NCBI GenBank assembly: GCA_032209605.1
Contig: JASFXZ010000018.1
Coordinates: forward strand, 6,947,904 to 7,011,903
Length of the DNA: 64,000 bases
Direction of reading: 5' to 3'
Source: Mactromeris polynyma
Lineage: Eukaryota > Mollusca > Bivalvia > Venerida > Mactridae
Shown here: positions 1 to 10,733 of the stretch, one piece after another
Numbering within the stretch: the first letter of the stretch is position 1
How the letters are laid out: every line of letters begins with the position of its first letter
Made by a program: the position numbers and the translations under genes
Notes under the pieces: generated by a model
Seen by the model: only the letters and a program-made list of their open reading frames with translations
Database searches by the model: none
What the model was told of the DNA's origin: nothing

Positions 1-598
1 TATTTTGAGTAAAATGTTTTTAAACAGACATTTGGTTGGATGATATGACCTACGTGAAAAATTAGTATGCAAATTGTGTTATTTCCCGTCACCCCATTTT
101 TCGGCATGTTTCTTTTCTCAATTCCATCTTTGATCTTCTTTAATTAAAAAGCGAGTCATTAACTCAAGTCCATGTCAGTGGTTTATACTGCCTACTTTTT
201 ACAACTTTCGTCAACAACTAAATTACCGACAATTAGACACCCATTTTCTTCTATTTGATACTATGGACTATCAAACTGTTACAAACGGTCAGTAATTAAC
301 GGATTATCGAAAGAGACAAAATGTCATCACCCGACGATATACAATTATATTAGCACCCCCAATATACACAATGACACTTTTACAAGCGCGTATATTTCAA
401 CAACAACATCCTTTATTACTCTCATACTATCTTACACAAATCGGGGTCGCCAAATAAATAAACACACAACAATTTTTATTTTTCATAAATTTTGTATTAA
501 GTATATTTTTTCGAATATTCGAATATTGAAACAGGATTCGAATATTCGAAGATAAAACGAATATTCGAATATTCGAATATTCGTTGACATCCCTAGTT
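1..598. other. Gene-free left edge with an AT-rich palindromic repeat end
   Basis: I see no convincing coding exon here. From about 510 to 598 there are several direct and inverted copies of the self-complementary motif GAATATTCGAATATTCG, ending in TTGACATCCCTAG. This looks like the terminal part of a DNA transposon, but I cannot name the family. Homology between the duplicated C1q first-exon segments stops exactly at the edge of this element, so it may have been inserted into the intron that follows the first-exon copy at 671-842. Confidence 0.4.
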
Positions 599-1305
599 AG
601 TAGGAATCCTTTAGTTTGTGAAACTGAATAGAATTATCTCATTTTATTTCCAAATAATACGTAAAGTTACCTTGTATTTCTTGATCACGCTCACAAGCTT
701 CATTCTTCAACATCAGTATTTCAATTTCCAATTCGAGCATTTTTTTATTTATACTCTCAATATCCACAGGCTCATTACCAAGACATAAACCAATTAGACA
801 AAACTGTAGACATAAGATTACCAGTGATGTTACTTTAGCCATTTGAGTTAATTCACGCAAACTGCTTGGTCGCAACTTACAGAATGATTTGAAACAATCT
901 CAATTAGGAAGAAGAGGAACGTTGACATCGGGTCGTCATTTCTTTTGTTATATTCGTCTTGTTCAACTATAACAAGGAAATTTATTGCTTATCAAGATAG
1001 TCTTTTTTCAACATGGTTAAATGTATCACCGAAATTGCCATACATTTTGTTGTCTTCAAATTACGGTTGTTCTATATGCAAATGGACGACAGAGATAAAT
1101 AGCAAAATAGCTATTTGACATAGTAACAAAACTGTACATAACTCGAGGCAGAAAATGTGGTTATCGTTCGATTTATCAGCTATGTATGGGATGTTAAAGA
1201 TGCTATCGTGGAACGAAACTCCACCAAATATCTGTAACAAAGTACAACATAAAACGTACAATATTGTAGTTATGTAAAGTATTAAGAGAAATCAAGTGCT
1301 CTTTT
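599..1305. repeat. Segmental duplicate, copy A (partner 5325-6055)
   Basis: About 700 bp containing the C1q first exon and its 5' flank is repeated at about 5325-6055, with only scattered substitutions and a few small indels. For example, the 1137-1190 stretch with ACTCGAGGCAGAAAATGTGG recurs at 5879-5930. In both copies a 43-bp satellite array begins shortly beyond the right-hand edge, so the duplicated unit probably included the array or its seed. Confidence 0.85.
671..842 (-). CDS. Duplicate first exon of a C1q-domain gene (signal peptide plus coiled coil), second exon not in view
   Basis: This exon is nearly identical to the first exon of the complete C1q gene at 4738-5574. The start ATG is at 842-840, the length is the same 172 nt, and it ends in phase 1 at a preserved AAG|GTAACT donor. 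It encodes a hydrophobic signal peptide (MAKVTSLVILCLQFCLIGLC, cleavage after about residue 22) followed by a heptad-like helix rich in E, I and L. The reading frame is intact. In the complete gene the C1q exon begins 234 bp further on; here that space is occupied by an AT-rich repeat and no C1q exon is recognisable to position 1. The partner exon is therefore lost, displaced, or outside the window. It could be a functional paralogue or an orphan exon. Confidence 0.6.
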
Positions 1306-1449
1306 TATTTTGAGTTCTTTAATACGTACGGGTTGGTGCATTAATTCGCTTTCTTTACCAGAGCGAATTGTAAGTAAGCACAATTGAATGCAGGACTATC
1401 GATACAACAAACATGTTTCTACATCAAAGCTAACAAATCATCGAGGCTG

Positions 1450-2850
1450 TAACATAGTGTTTGGAGCCCAGTCTCAGGTGGTATCAATGTTACAACGTAG
1501 TATTTGGAGAGCAGTCTCGAGGGGTATCAAGTTTATAACTCAGTATTTGTAGACCAGTCTCGAAGTGAATCAAAGTGATAACACCGTGTTTGGAGACCAG
1601 TCTCTGAGTGCATCAAGGTTATAGCACAGTATTTTGAGACCAGTCTCTTAGTGCATCAAGGTTACAAGAAAGTATTTGAAGACCAGTTCCTGAGTGCATC
1701 AAGGTTATAGCACAGTATTTGGAGACCAGTCTCTGAGTGAATCAAAATTACACCACAGTGTGTGTAAACCAAACCGGAGTGTATCAAGGTTATAACACAT
1801 TATTAGAACATCAAGATTATAACTCAGTGTTTGGAGAGCAGTGGCGGAGTGCATCAATGTTATAACGCAGTTTTTGGAGATCAGTCTCTGAGTGCATCAA
1901 GATTATAACACAGTGCTTTGAGATCAGTCTCGGAGTTTATCAAGAGTATAGCACAGTTTATTGGAGATCAGTCTCTGTGTGCATCAAGGTTATAACACAG
2001 TTTTTGGATATCATTATTGGAGTGTATCAAGAGTATAACACAGTGCTTGGAGATCAGTCTCGGAGTGCATCAAGGCTATTACACAGTATTTGGAGATCAG
2101 TCTCGCAGTGCATCAAGGTTACCACACAGTGCTTGGAGACCAGTCCCTGAGTGCATTAATGTTCCAACACAGTAATTGGCGAACAGTCTAGGAGTGCATC
2201 ATAGTTATAAGTTATAACACTGTGTTTGGAAACCAGTCTTGGAGTGCATCAAGCTTACAACAAAGGGTTTGGAGACAAGTTTCGGGAGTATCAAGGTTAT
2301 AATAGAGTTTGGAGACGAGTCTCAGAGTGCATCAAGGTTACAACACAGTGTTTGTGGACCAAACTCGGAGTGCATCAAGGTTACAACACAGTATTTGGAG
2401 ACCAGTCTCGAGGGGTATCAAGTTTATAACACAGTGTTTGGAGACCAGTCTCTAAGTGCATCAAGATTATAACACAGTGCTTGGATATCAGTCTTGGAGT
2501 ACATCAAGGTTATAAAACAGTATTTGGATATCAGTCTTGGAGTGTTATAACTCTGTATTTGGAGACCAGTCTAAGGGTGTATCAAGGTTATAACACAGTA
2601 TTTGGAGATCAGTCTCTGAGTGCATCAAGGTTATAACACAGTGTTTGGAGACCAGTCTCGGGGGTATCAAGGGTACAATGCAGTGCTTGGAGATCAGTCT
2701 CGGAGTGTTTTAAGGTTACATCACAGTATTTGGAAACCAGTCTCAGAGTGCATCAATGTTATAATAGTGCTTGGAGACCAGGCACGGAGTGAATCAAGGG
2801 GTATATCAGTGTTTGGAGACCAGTCACGGAGTTCATCAATGTTTTAACAG
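1450..2850. repeat. 43-bp satellite array, old diverged copy (about 32 units)
   Basis: The recurring unit reads roughly TTTGGAGACCAGTCTCGGAG followed by TGCATCAAGGTTATAACACA and GTG. The period is 43 bp, with many substitutions and some incomplete units. It is clearly related to the homogenised array at 6187-10085, which has GGTGGGTATCAAGGTTACAA where this has GAGTGCATCAAGGTTATAA. The array abuts the splice donor of a decayed C1q first exon at 2858. Open frames across it are a by-product of the repeat and I do not call them as genes. Confidence 0.9.
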
Positions 2851-2857
2851 TGTTCAC

Positions 2858-2951
2858 CTTCTAATTCCTGATCACGTCCGCTTTCAGTCGTAACATTTTC
2901 AAGCTCTTGCAGTTTTATATTAACACTTTGAATATCCAGGTTCGTTCCCAT
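2858..2951 (-). pseudogene. Frameshifted third copy of the C1q first exon
   Basis: On the minus strand, 2951-2858 encodes MGTNLDIQSVNIKLQELENV and continues to a GAAG|GTGAAC donor. It matches the coiled-coil part of the other two first exons (…DIESINKKVLELE…) and ends in the same phase 1. A TGA lies two codons upstream of this ATG. The hydrophobic signal-peptide residues (CFVLC) lie in this frame just before the stop, while the upstream ATGs are in another frame. The copy is therefore either broken by a frameshift or starts at the internal ATG without a signal peptide. A TATA-like GTATAAATAC lies at 3026-3017 on the same strand. The 43-bp satellite begins within 10 bp of the donor. Confidence 0.55.
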
Positions 2952-3029
2952 AGCTCAGCAGAGAACAAAACAGGAACAAGCATCCCATGACTCTGATACA
3001 TCTTCAACAGCAATATGTATTTATACGCT

Positions 3030-3640
3030 TTTAAAACCATCTGATGAACATTAATCAATAACAAATGTAAGAATGTGCAGTAATTTGGTAAGAGTCAACA
3101 ACGACCTAGTACGGTTAATTCATGCGCAATTTCCAACGGTTGTTTACAAGTCACGAGAAATGTCAAGTTCTGCGGAACGTATGAACACCAGAAATGATAT
3201 TTCCATTTATTTCATGAACATAATAAAGTTGTGGATATTTAAAACTGCATAAGAAAACAATGAATTCATGTGTGTATTTAGTCTAACAGTGTCATTTACT
3301 ATTGCAAAGTAATTGGGTGAAACCGGAAAGGGATTCTAATATTGAGAAGATGGGTGGGGTACGTACTGATATTGCTGCTGAAATCTTATTTTGTTAGAAA
3401 CCCGACACACAGCTCATCATTGATGAGTTCAAACACTGATGATTCTGATATTTGTATTTGTATTACTGTGTTTATGAGGTCGCCCGTCGCCGCGCACATT
3501 TTATAATGCACTGTATAGTATTTTGGTCGACCCGGTAGTCCCCCGCACACCATAAATAGACTTTTTGAAACGGAAGGGGGAAATTTACCTGCCAGTAGAG
3601 CAGTATAGTCAAACAGACAATGTTTGAAGCCAAATACGGT
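3030..3640. other. No gene seen
   Basis: Unique AT-rich sequence between the decayed C1q exon and the SINE. The short open frame around 3386-3643 on the minus strand has no ATG start, no recognisable domain and no splice context that I trust. Confidence 0.5.
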
Positions 3641-3674
3641 CACTGCACAGTGCCAATGAGACCCATCATAAAGT

Positions 3675-3862
3675 TACCATTTTCCTGGCATCTAACCAGT
3701 ACTTTCCTGGAATCTATCCAGTACTTTCCTGGTTATATGCCAGTACTATGTTAGGTGGGAAACACTGAAAAGCATTTCTGTTTTATCCGGCGAGACGAGG
3801 GATCGAACCCACGACCTTCGGATTCGTAGTCAGCAGCGTTAACCACTGAGCCACAGGGCCAC
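3675..3862 (-). mobile_element. tRNA-derived SINE (Arg-like head)
   Basis: Read on the minus strand from 3862, the sequence begins GTGGCCCTGTGGCTCAGTGG and continues with a pol III A-box region, an anticodon-loop-like CTACGAA and a B box GGGTTCGATCC at about 3794-3804. The layout resembles tRNA-Arg(ACG), but the anticodon stem does not pair well, so this is a SINE head and not a functional tRNA. The body further left contains two to three copies of a CAGTACTTTCCTGG motif (3691-3750). Confidence 0.6.
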
Positions 3863-3865
3863 CTG

Positions 3866-4737
3866 ATGATTCTGATGTTTCTTACATGATGTTCTTCAAT
3901 TGATTTAGGCAGCCATCGAGTTACAGCAATCGGGACAAACTGCTGACTGAGGTTGTCGAATAAAGGATAAAATTGTGCACCGATTGTATAAAAACAGAAC
4001 AATTTTGGAGAAAGGAACATTTTATTGCATGCATTATACAAAAAGAATAAAAGTATGATAGCAGTCAATTGGAAAATCCATCATTTGAGTAAGTCGACAA
4101 AAAGATAACATCGCGCCGCTTGACTAAATATAGTCCGGCTAGTCATGTGGTCATGTGAGAAAAAACTCCTGTGACCAAGTGACCTGATAAAGCCAAATAT
4201 ATAGAACACTCTGTCATCGGATCGAAAGTACTGCAAGTGACAGGATAAATCAGTCATTCTAATTTGTTGCAAACTAAGAATATTCCTACTTCCACCGAAT
4301 GTTACCTTTTTCTCATGGTTATTATAGTGATATTAAATATAATAAACGACATTTCTAAAATTAGTCATTCAAATCGTTGAAAATATTTTTAAACTGTATG
4401 CATAAATTTTCAATGTGTTACCGCAAGTGCAACTAAAAAGTACGTATAGTTTATTTCCAAGCAATTTACAAACTTTGAGTAATCATATGTTATGTTTTTC
4501 TAAACAAACTACACGTGTTTATACAGTTCATGATACTATATATATGTTTATTCTATAAAAAAGCAAAAAGCAAACAACAATGTTCACGTCGTTTATAGCG
4601 TAATTTTCATGAATCTTGGAACACTTTTGTTTTCGTTACAAACGCGGATGTGTAATGAACAAACACACCTCTTGTCTTATGGGATGGCCATTGTGTAAGT
4701 AATGATTACAAAAATACGTTAATTGATAACACTTGGT
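3866..4737. other. 3' flank of the C1q gene
   Basis: No coding sequence recognised. On the minus strand an AATAAA polyadenylation signal lies at 4552-4547, about 186 bp beyond the C1q stop codon, and is the likely transcript end. Confidence 0.45.
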
Positions 4738-5574
4738 TTACTGTTTATTCACCAATATTCCAGAGAATCCGGTGTGGTACCTTTCTGGTGAAGTCCCGGC
4801 AGCATTACCTTTGCCTGCCACCCATACTGAATCTCCAGCACTGACATCGGCTACAGTTGAGACTCCACCCATATTCCATCCTGATGTATCACCGGCAAAC
4901 ACGTATTCAATGACCGTTTGCTTACTTCCATCCGAATGCATCATGTAAAACGCACCGTTGTTTCCCCCAGGATTTCCTAGTGTCATTGCAAAGATGTAGG
5001 TTCCATTATATGGCACTGTAAATATGCCAGTGTACCGATTGTATCCATTCCCAGTGTTTAGACCTACTTGATCGAAAACGATAATGTGGCCTTTGACCAT
5101 TGGACCAGTGGTCGTACTAAGCACACTCCTGAATGCCACATTTGGTGTCCTTGTCAGTTGTGAAAGTTCTGAAACCCAAACATAAATGTACATTGTATTG
5201 CACGGTCATTCAATACCTAGATTTCTGCACACTCAAATATTAAATGAAATAAGTAACAAATCTTTTCTGAAATACTAAGTTAGTTAATAAATAGTAAAAT
5301 GTTAATATCAATTAGGATTCCAATGGTTTGGTTGGAATCCTTTGGTTTGTAAAACTGAATAGAATTATCTCATTTTTATATCCAAATAATACGTAAAGTT
5401 ACCTTGTACTTCTTGATCACTCTCACGAACTTCATTCTTCAACTTCAGTATTTCAATTTCCAATTCGAGCACTTTTTTATTAATACTCTCAATATCCACA
5501 GGCTCATTACCAAGACATAAACCAATTAGACAAAACTGTAGACATAAGATTACCAGTGATGTTTCTTTAGCCAT
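4738..5574 (-). CDS. Secreted C1q domain-containing protein, two exons
   Basis: The coding exons are 5574-5403 and 5168-4738 (603 nt, 200 residues). Exon 1 ends CAAG|GTAACT in phase 1, and exon 2 follows a TTTGGGTTTCAG acceptor. The junction codon is GAA, giving …EVQ-ELSQL…. I chose ATG 5574-5572 because it is immediately followed by a 19-residue hydrophobic signal (TSLVILCLQFCLIGLCLG, cleavage near residue 22). Residues about 23-58 form a short coiled coil, and residues about 66-200 are a C1q domain with the hallmark VAFR start, NGYNRYTGIFTVPYNGTYIF core and a terminal GFSGILV strand. There is no collagen region. Proteins of this shape form trimers and act in lophotrochozoans as secreted lectin-like immune recognition or mucus/shell proteins; the exact ligand is unknown. 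A 43-bp satellite array starts about 610 bp upstream. Confidence 0.92.
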
Positions 5575-6055
5575 TTTAGTTAATTCACGCAAACTGCTTG
5601 GTCGCAACGTACAGAATGATTTGAAACAATCGCAATAAGGAAGAAGAGGAACGTTGACATCGGGTCTTCATTTCTTTTGTTATATTCGCCTTGTTCAACG
5701 ATAACAAGGAAATTTATTGCTAATCAAGATAGTCTTTTTTCAAAATGGTAAAATGTATCACCGAAATTGCCATACATTTTGTTGTCTTCAAATTACTGTT
5801 GTGCTATATGCAAATAGATAACAGAGATAAATAGGAAAATAGCTATTTGACATACATGTAGTAACAAAACTGTGCATAACTCGAGGCAGAAAATGTGGTT
5901 ATCGTTCGATTTATCAGCTAGGTAGGGGATGTTAAAGATGCTATCGTGGAACGAACCTACACAGTATGTCCTCTACCAAATATATGTTACAAAGTACAAC
6001 ATAAAACGTACAATATTGTAGTTATGTAAAGTATTAAGAGAAATCAAATGTTCTT
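5325..6055. repeat. Segmental duplicate, copy B (partner 599-1305)
   Basis: This is the counterpart of copy A, covering exon 1 of the complete C1q gene and its upstream 450 bp. Similarity ends close to 6055, where copy A diverges at about 1305. A 28-bp insertion near 5955-5982 and a small indel near 5850 are the clearest differences. Confidence 0.85.
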
Positions 6056-6186
6056 TTTGCGGCATAGCTGTATAACATTGAATTTGACCTACATTTTTGA
6101 CCAACCAAATGTCCTCGAATCGTGCATTGTAAAATCTGACCAATCATATTTCACCCACGAGAGATCAAACGGGGTTTTCGATCACC

Positions 6187-9100
6187 CAAGAGGTGTTTGG
6201 AGACCCGTCTCGGTGGGTATCAAGGTTACAACACAGTGTTTGGAGACCCGTCTCGGTGGGTATCAAGGTTACAACACAGTGTTTGGAGACCCGTCTCGGT
6301 GGGTATCAGGGTTACAACACAGTGTTTGGAGATCAGTCTCAGTGGGTATCAGGGTTACAACACAGTGTTTGGAGACTAGTCTCGGTGGGTATCAATGTTA
6401 CCACTCAGTGTTTGGAGATCAGTCTCGGTGGGTATCAAGGTTACAACACAGTGTTTGGAGACCCGTCTCGGTGGGTATCAATGTTACCACTCAGTGTTTG
6501 GAGATCAGTCTCGGTGGGTATCAGGGTTACAACACAGTGTTTGGAGACCCGTCTCGGTGGGTTTCAATGTTACCACTCAGTGTTTGGAGACCCGTTTCGG
6601 TGGGTATCAATGTTACCACTCAGTGTTTGGAGACCCGTCTCGGTGGGTTTCAATGTTACCACTCAGTGTTTGGAGACCCGTCTCGGTGGGTTTCAATGTT
6701 ACCACACAGTGTTTGGAGACTAGTCTCGGTGGGTATCAAGGTTACAACACAGTGTTTGGAGACTAGTCTCGGTGGGTATCAATGTTACCACTCAGTGTTT
6801 GGAGACCCGTCTAGGTGGTTATCAAGGTTACAACACAGTGTTTGGAGACTAGTCTCGGTGGGTATCAATGTTACCACTCAGTGTTTGGAGACCCGTCTCG
6901 GTGGGTATCAAGGTTACAACACAGTGTTTGGAGGATAGTCTCGGTGGGTATCAATGTTACCACTCAGTGTTTGGAGACTAGTCTCGGTGGGTATCAAGGT
7001 TACAACACAGTGTTTGGAGACCCGTCTCGGTGGGTATCAAGGTTACAACACAGTGTTTGGAGACTAGTCTCGGTGGGTATCAATGTTACAACACAGTGTT
7101 TGGAGACCCGTCTCGGTGGGTATCAAGGTTACCACACAGTGTTTGGAGACCCGTCTCGGTGGGTATCAATGTTACAACACAGTGTTTGGAGACCCGTCTC
7201 GGTGGGTATCAAGGTTACAACACAGTGTTTGGAGACCCGTCTCGGTGGGTATCAAGGTTACAACACAGTGTTTGGAGACTAGTCTCGGTGGGTATCAATG
7301 TTACCACTCAGTGTTTGGAGACTAGTCTCGGTGGGTATCAATGTTACAACACAGTGTTTGGAGACTAGTATCGGTGGGTATCAATGTTACAACACAGTGT
7401 TTGGAGACTAGTTTCGGTGGGTATTAATGTTACCACTCAGTGTTTGGAGACCCGTCTCGGTGGGTATCAAGGTTACAACACAGTGTTTGGAGACTAGTCT
7501 CGGTGGGTATCAAGGTTACAACACAGTGTTTGGAGATCAGTCTCGGTGGGTATCAAGGTTACAACACAGTGTTTGGAGATCAGTCTCGGTGGGTATCAAG
7601 GTTACAACACAGTGTTTGGAGATCAGTCTCGGTGGGTATCAATGTTACAACACAGTGTTTGGAGAGACTAGTCTCGGTGGGTATCAAGGTTACAACACAG
7701 TGTTTGGAGACTAGTCTCGGTGGGTATCAAGGTTACAACACAGTGTTTGGAGACTAGTCTCGGTGGGTATCAAGGTTACAACACAGTGTTTGGAGACTAG
7801 TCTCGGTGGGTATCAAGGTTACAACACAGTGTTTGGAGACTAGTCTCGGTGGGTATCAAGGTTACAACACAGTTTTTGGTGACTAGTCTCGGTGGGTATC
7901 AAGGTTACAACACAGTGTTTGGAGACTAGTCTCGGTGGGTATCAATGTTACAACACAGTGTTGGGAGACTAGTCTCGGTGGGTATCAAGGTTACAACACA
8001 GTGTTTGGAGACTAGTCTCGGTGGGTATCAATGTTACAACACAGTGTTTGGAGATCAGTCTCGGTGGGTATCAAGGTTACAACACAGTGTTTGGATATCA
8101 GTCTCGGTGGGTATCAACGTTACCACTCAGTGTTTGGAGATCAGTCTCGGTGGGTATCAAGGTTATAACACATTGTTTGGAGATCAGTCTCGGTGGGTAT
8201 CAAGGTTACAACACAGTGTTTGGAGACCCATCTCGGTGGGTATCAATGTTACCACTCAGTGTTTGGAGATCAGTCTCGGTGGGTATCAATGTTACAACAC
8301 AGTGTTTGGAGATCAGTCTCGGTGGGTATCAATGTTACCACTCAGTGTTTGGAGACCCGTCTCGGTGGGTATCAAGGTTACAACACAGTGTTTTGAGACT
8401 AGTCTCGGTGGGTATCAAGGTTACAACACAGTGTTTGGAGACTAGTTTCGGTGGGTATCAATGTTACAACACAGTGTTTGGAGATCAGTCTCGGTGGGTA
8501 TCAATGTTACAACACAGTGTTTGGAGATCCGTCTCGGTGGGTATCAATGTTACAACACAGTGTTTGGAGACCCGTCTCGGTGGGTATCAAGGTTACAACA
8601 CAGTGTTTGGAGACTAGTCTCGGTGGGTATCAATGTTACCACTCAGTGTTTGGAGACTAGTCTCGGTTGGTATCAATGTTACCACTCAGTGTTTGGAGAT
8701 CAGTCTCGGTGGGTATCAAGGTTACAACACAGTGTTTGGAGATCAGTCTCGGTGGGTATCAAGGTTACAACACAGTGTTTGGAGACTAGTCTCGGTGGGT
8801 ATCAATGTTACAACACAGTGTTTGGAGACCAGTCTCGGTGGGTATCAAGGTTACAACACAGTGTTTGGGACCAGTCTCGGTGGGTATCAGGGTTACAACA
8901 CAGTGTTTGGAGATCAGTCTCGGTGGGTATCAAGGTTACAACTCAGTGTTTGGAGATCAGTCTCGGTGGGTATCAAGGTTACAACACAGTGTTTGGAGAC
9001 CCGTCTCGGTGGGTATCAGGGTTACAACACAGTGTTTGGAGACTAGTCTCGGTGGGTATCAATGTTACAACACAGTGTTTGGATATCAGTCTCGGTGGGT

Positions 9101-10085
9101 ATCAAGGTTACAACACAGTGTTTGGAGACTAGTCTCGGTGGGTATCAACGTTACCACTCAGTGTTTGGAGATCAGTCTCGGTGGGTATCAAGGTTACAAC
9201 ACAGTGTTGGAGACCCGTCTCGGTGGGTATCAATGTTACCACTCAGTGTTTGGAGATCAGTCTCGGTGGGTATCAATGTTACAACACAGTGTTTGGAGAT
9301 CAGTCTCGGTGGGTATCAATGTTACAACACAGTGTTTGGAGATCAGTCTCGGTGGGTATCAATGTTACAACACAGTGTTTGGAGATCAGTCTCGGTGGGT
9401 ATCAATGTTACAACACAGTGTTTGGAGATCAGTCTCGGTGGGTATCAATGTTACAACACAGTGTTTGGAGATCCGCCTCGGTGGGTATCAATGTTACAAC
9501 ACAGTGTTTGGAGACCCGTCTCGGTGGGTATCAAGGTTACAACACAGTGTTTGGAGACTAGTCTCGGTGTGTATCAATGTTACCACTCAGTGTTTGGAGA
9601 CTAGTCTCGGTGGGTATCAATGTTACCACTCAGTGTTTGGAGATCAGTCTCGGTGGGTATCAAGGTTACAACACAGTGTTTGGAGATCAGTCTCGGTGGG
9701 TATCAAGGTTACAGTGTTTGGAGACTAGTCTCGGTGGGTATCAATGTTACAACACAGTGTTTGGAGATCAGTCTCGGTGGGTATCAAGGTTACAACACAG
9801 TGTTTGGAGACCAGTCTCGGTGGGTATCAGGGTTACAACACAGTGTTTGGAGATCAGTCTCGGTGGGTATCAAGGTTACAACTCAGTGTTTGGAGATCAG
9901 TCTCGGTGGGTATCAAGGTTACAACACAGTGTTTGGAGACTAGTCTCGGTGGGTATCAGGGTTACAACACAGTGTTTGGAGACTAGTCTCGGTGGGTATC
10001 AATGTTACAACACAGTGTTTGGAGATCAGTCTCAGAATGCATCAATGTTGCACCACAGTGTTTGGAGACCAGTCTCGGAATGCAG
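6187..10085. repeat. 43-bp satellite array, homogenised copy (about 90 units)
   Basis: About 3.9 kb of head-to-tail 43-bp units. Variation is confined to a few positions: GACCC, GACTAG, GATCAG or GACCAG in the first third; CAAGG, CAATG or CAGGG in the middle; TACAACACAG or TACCACTCAG at the end. The GACTAG variant makes the perfect 12-bp palindrome GAGACTAGTCTC. Because 43 is not a multiple of 3 and the unit has few stops, all three forward frames stay open for hundreds of codons. These frames are not genes. Blocks repeat at a higher order: about 8805-8960 closely matches 9744-9900. The last two units (10016-10085) resemble the old array at 1450-2850. Confidence 0.95.
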
Positions 10086-10086
10086 C

Positions 10087-10380
10087 CCTGTCATTGGTCA
10101 GTTACAGAAGTGCAGTGAGAAACAAACCAATCAGAATTTTCCGTGAGTTTGTGAGACAGGTTCACAAGGGCAGGCTGGAAACCACAAACGATCCTAGACG
10201 AGAAATTATTCTGTAGTGTCATTGTACTTTTAATCGCTTTATTAACCGATTTACTCGTATTATCTCTATTGCTTACCATCGACTTATCAATGTCTTGTTT
10301 GTTCAAAAGTCTGATAAGAAACTATGTCATATTTTTAAATGGGTCGGAGTTTGTGCGGTTTTTCAACAACTACTGTACAA
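10087..10380. other. Unique spacer, no gene seen
   Basis: Non-repetitive sequence between the 43-bp array and a SINE. The frame running out of the array to 10216 is open for 45 codons, but it has no recognisable domain. Confidence 0.4.
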
Positions 10381-10545
10381 GTACGGTGGTCAGTTGATTT
10401 AATGCGTTCCGGGGTTACCAACCAGTACTAACCTGTTCTTCCGCAAACATCTGACAAATGCCCTCATGATTGTTGATGCATCATCTTCAGTCAAAGCGTA
10501 TGGGAGAACATACACCTCATCTGAGATTCAAATCTACGCCTAAAC
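10381..10545 (-). mobile_element. SINE body fragment
   Basis: The segment AAGTACGGTGGTCAGTTGAT at 10379 and CCAGTACTAACCTGTTCTTC at 10422 recurs with changes at 41556-41640 (GTATGGTGGTCAGCTGACC, then CATGTTCTTCCACAAAC). Shorter matches occur at 33000, 47200 and 56750. At 41.5 kb the same body is attached to a tRNA-like head, which identifies it as part of a SINE family. Here the head side runs into the 24-bp array. Confidence 0.55.
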
Positions 10546-10733
10546 CGAGATTCGAATCCGAGATTTGAACCTACACCTCACCCCAGATTCGAACCTGCAC
10601 CTCATTCGATATTCGAACCTACACTTCACCCGAGATTCAAACCTACACCTCACCCGAGATTCGAACCTACACCTCACCCGAGATTCTAACCAACACATCA
10701 CCCGACATTCGAACCTACACCTCATATATACAC
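10520..10733. repeat. 24-bp tandem array carrying a B-box-like motif (about 9 units)
   Basis: The unit is GATTCGAACCTACACCTCAC followed by CCGA. On the minus strand each copy contains GGTTCGAATC, which matches the pol III B-box core (GGTTCGANTCC). The array starts exactly where the adjoining SINE would place its own tRNA-like B box, so it looks like an expansion of the SINE head. Confidence 0.75.

Noticed and set aside
3794..3862. Functional tRNA-Arg
   Set aside because: The A and B boxes are present, but the anticodon stem has mismatches and a SINE body follows, so I called a SINE.
6048..10146. Many long plus-strand open frames (up to 307 codons) reading VSVGIKVTTQCLE and similar
   Set aside because: They are translations of the 43-bp satellite in rotating frames. 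All three frames are open, ends depend on chance TAG variants, and no start or splice context supports them.
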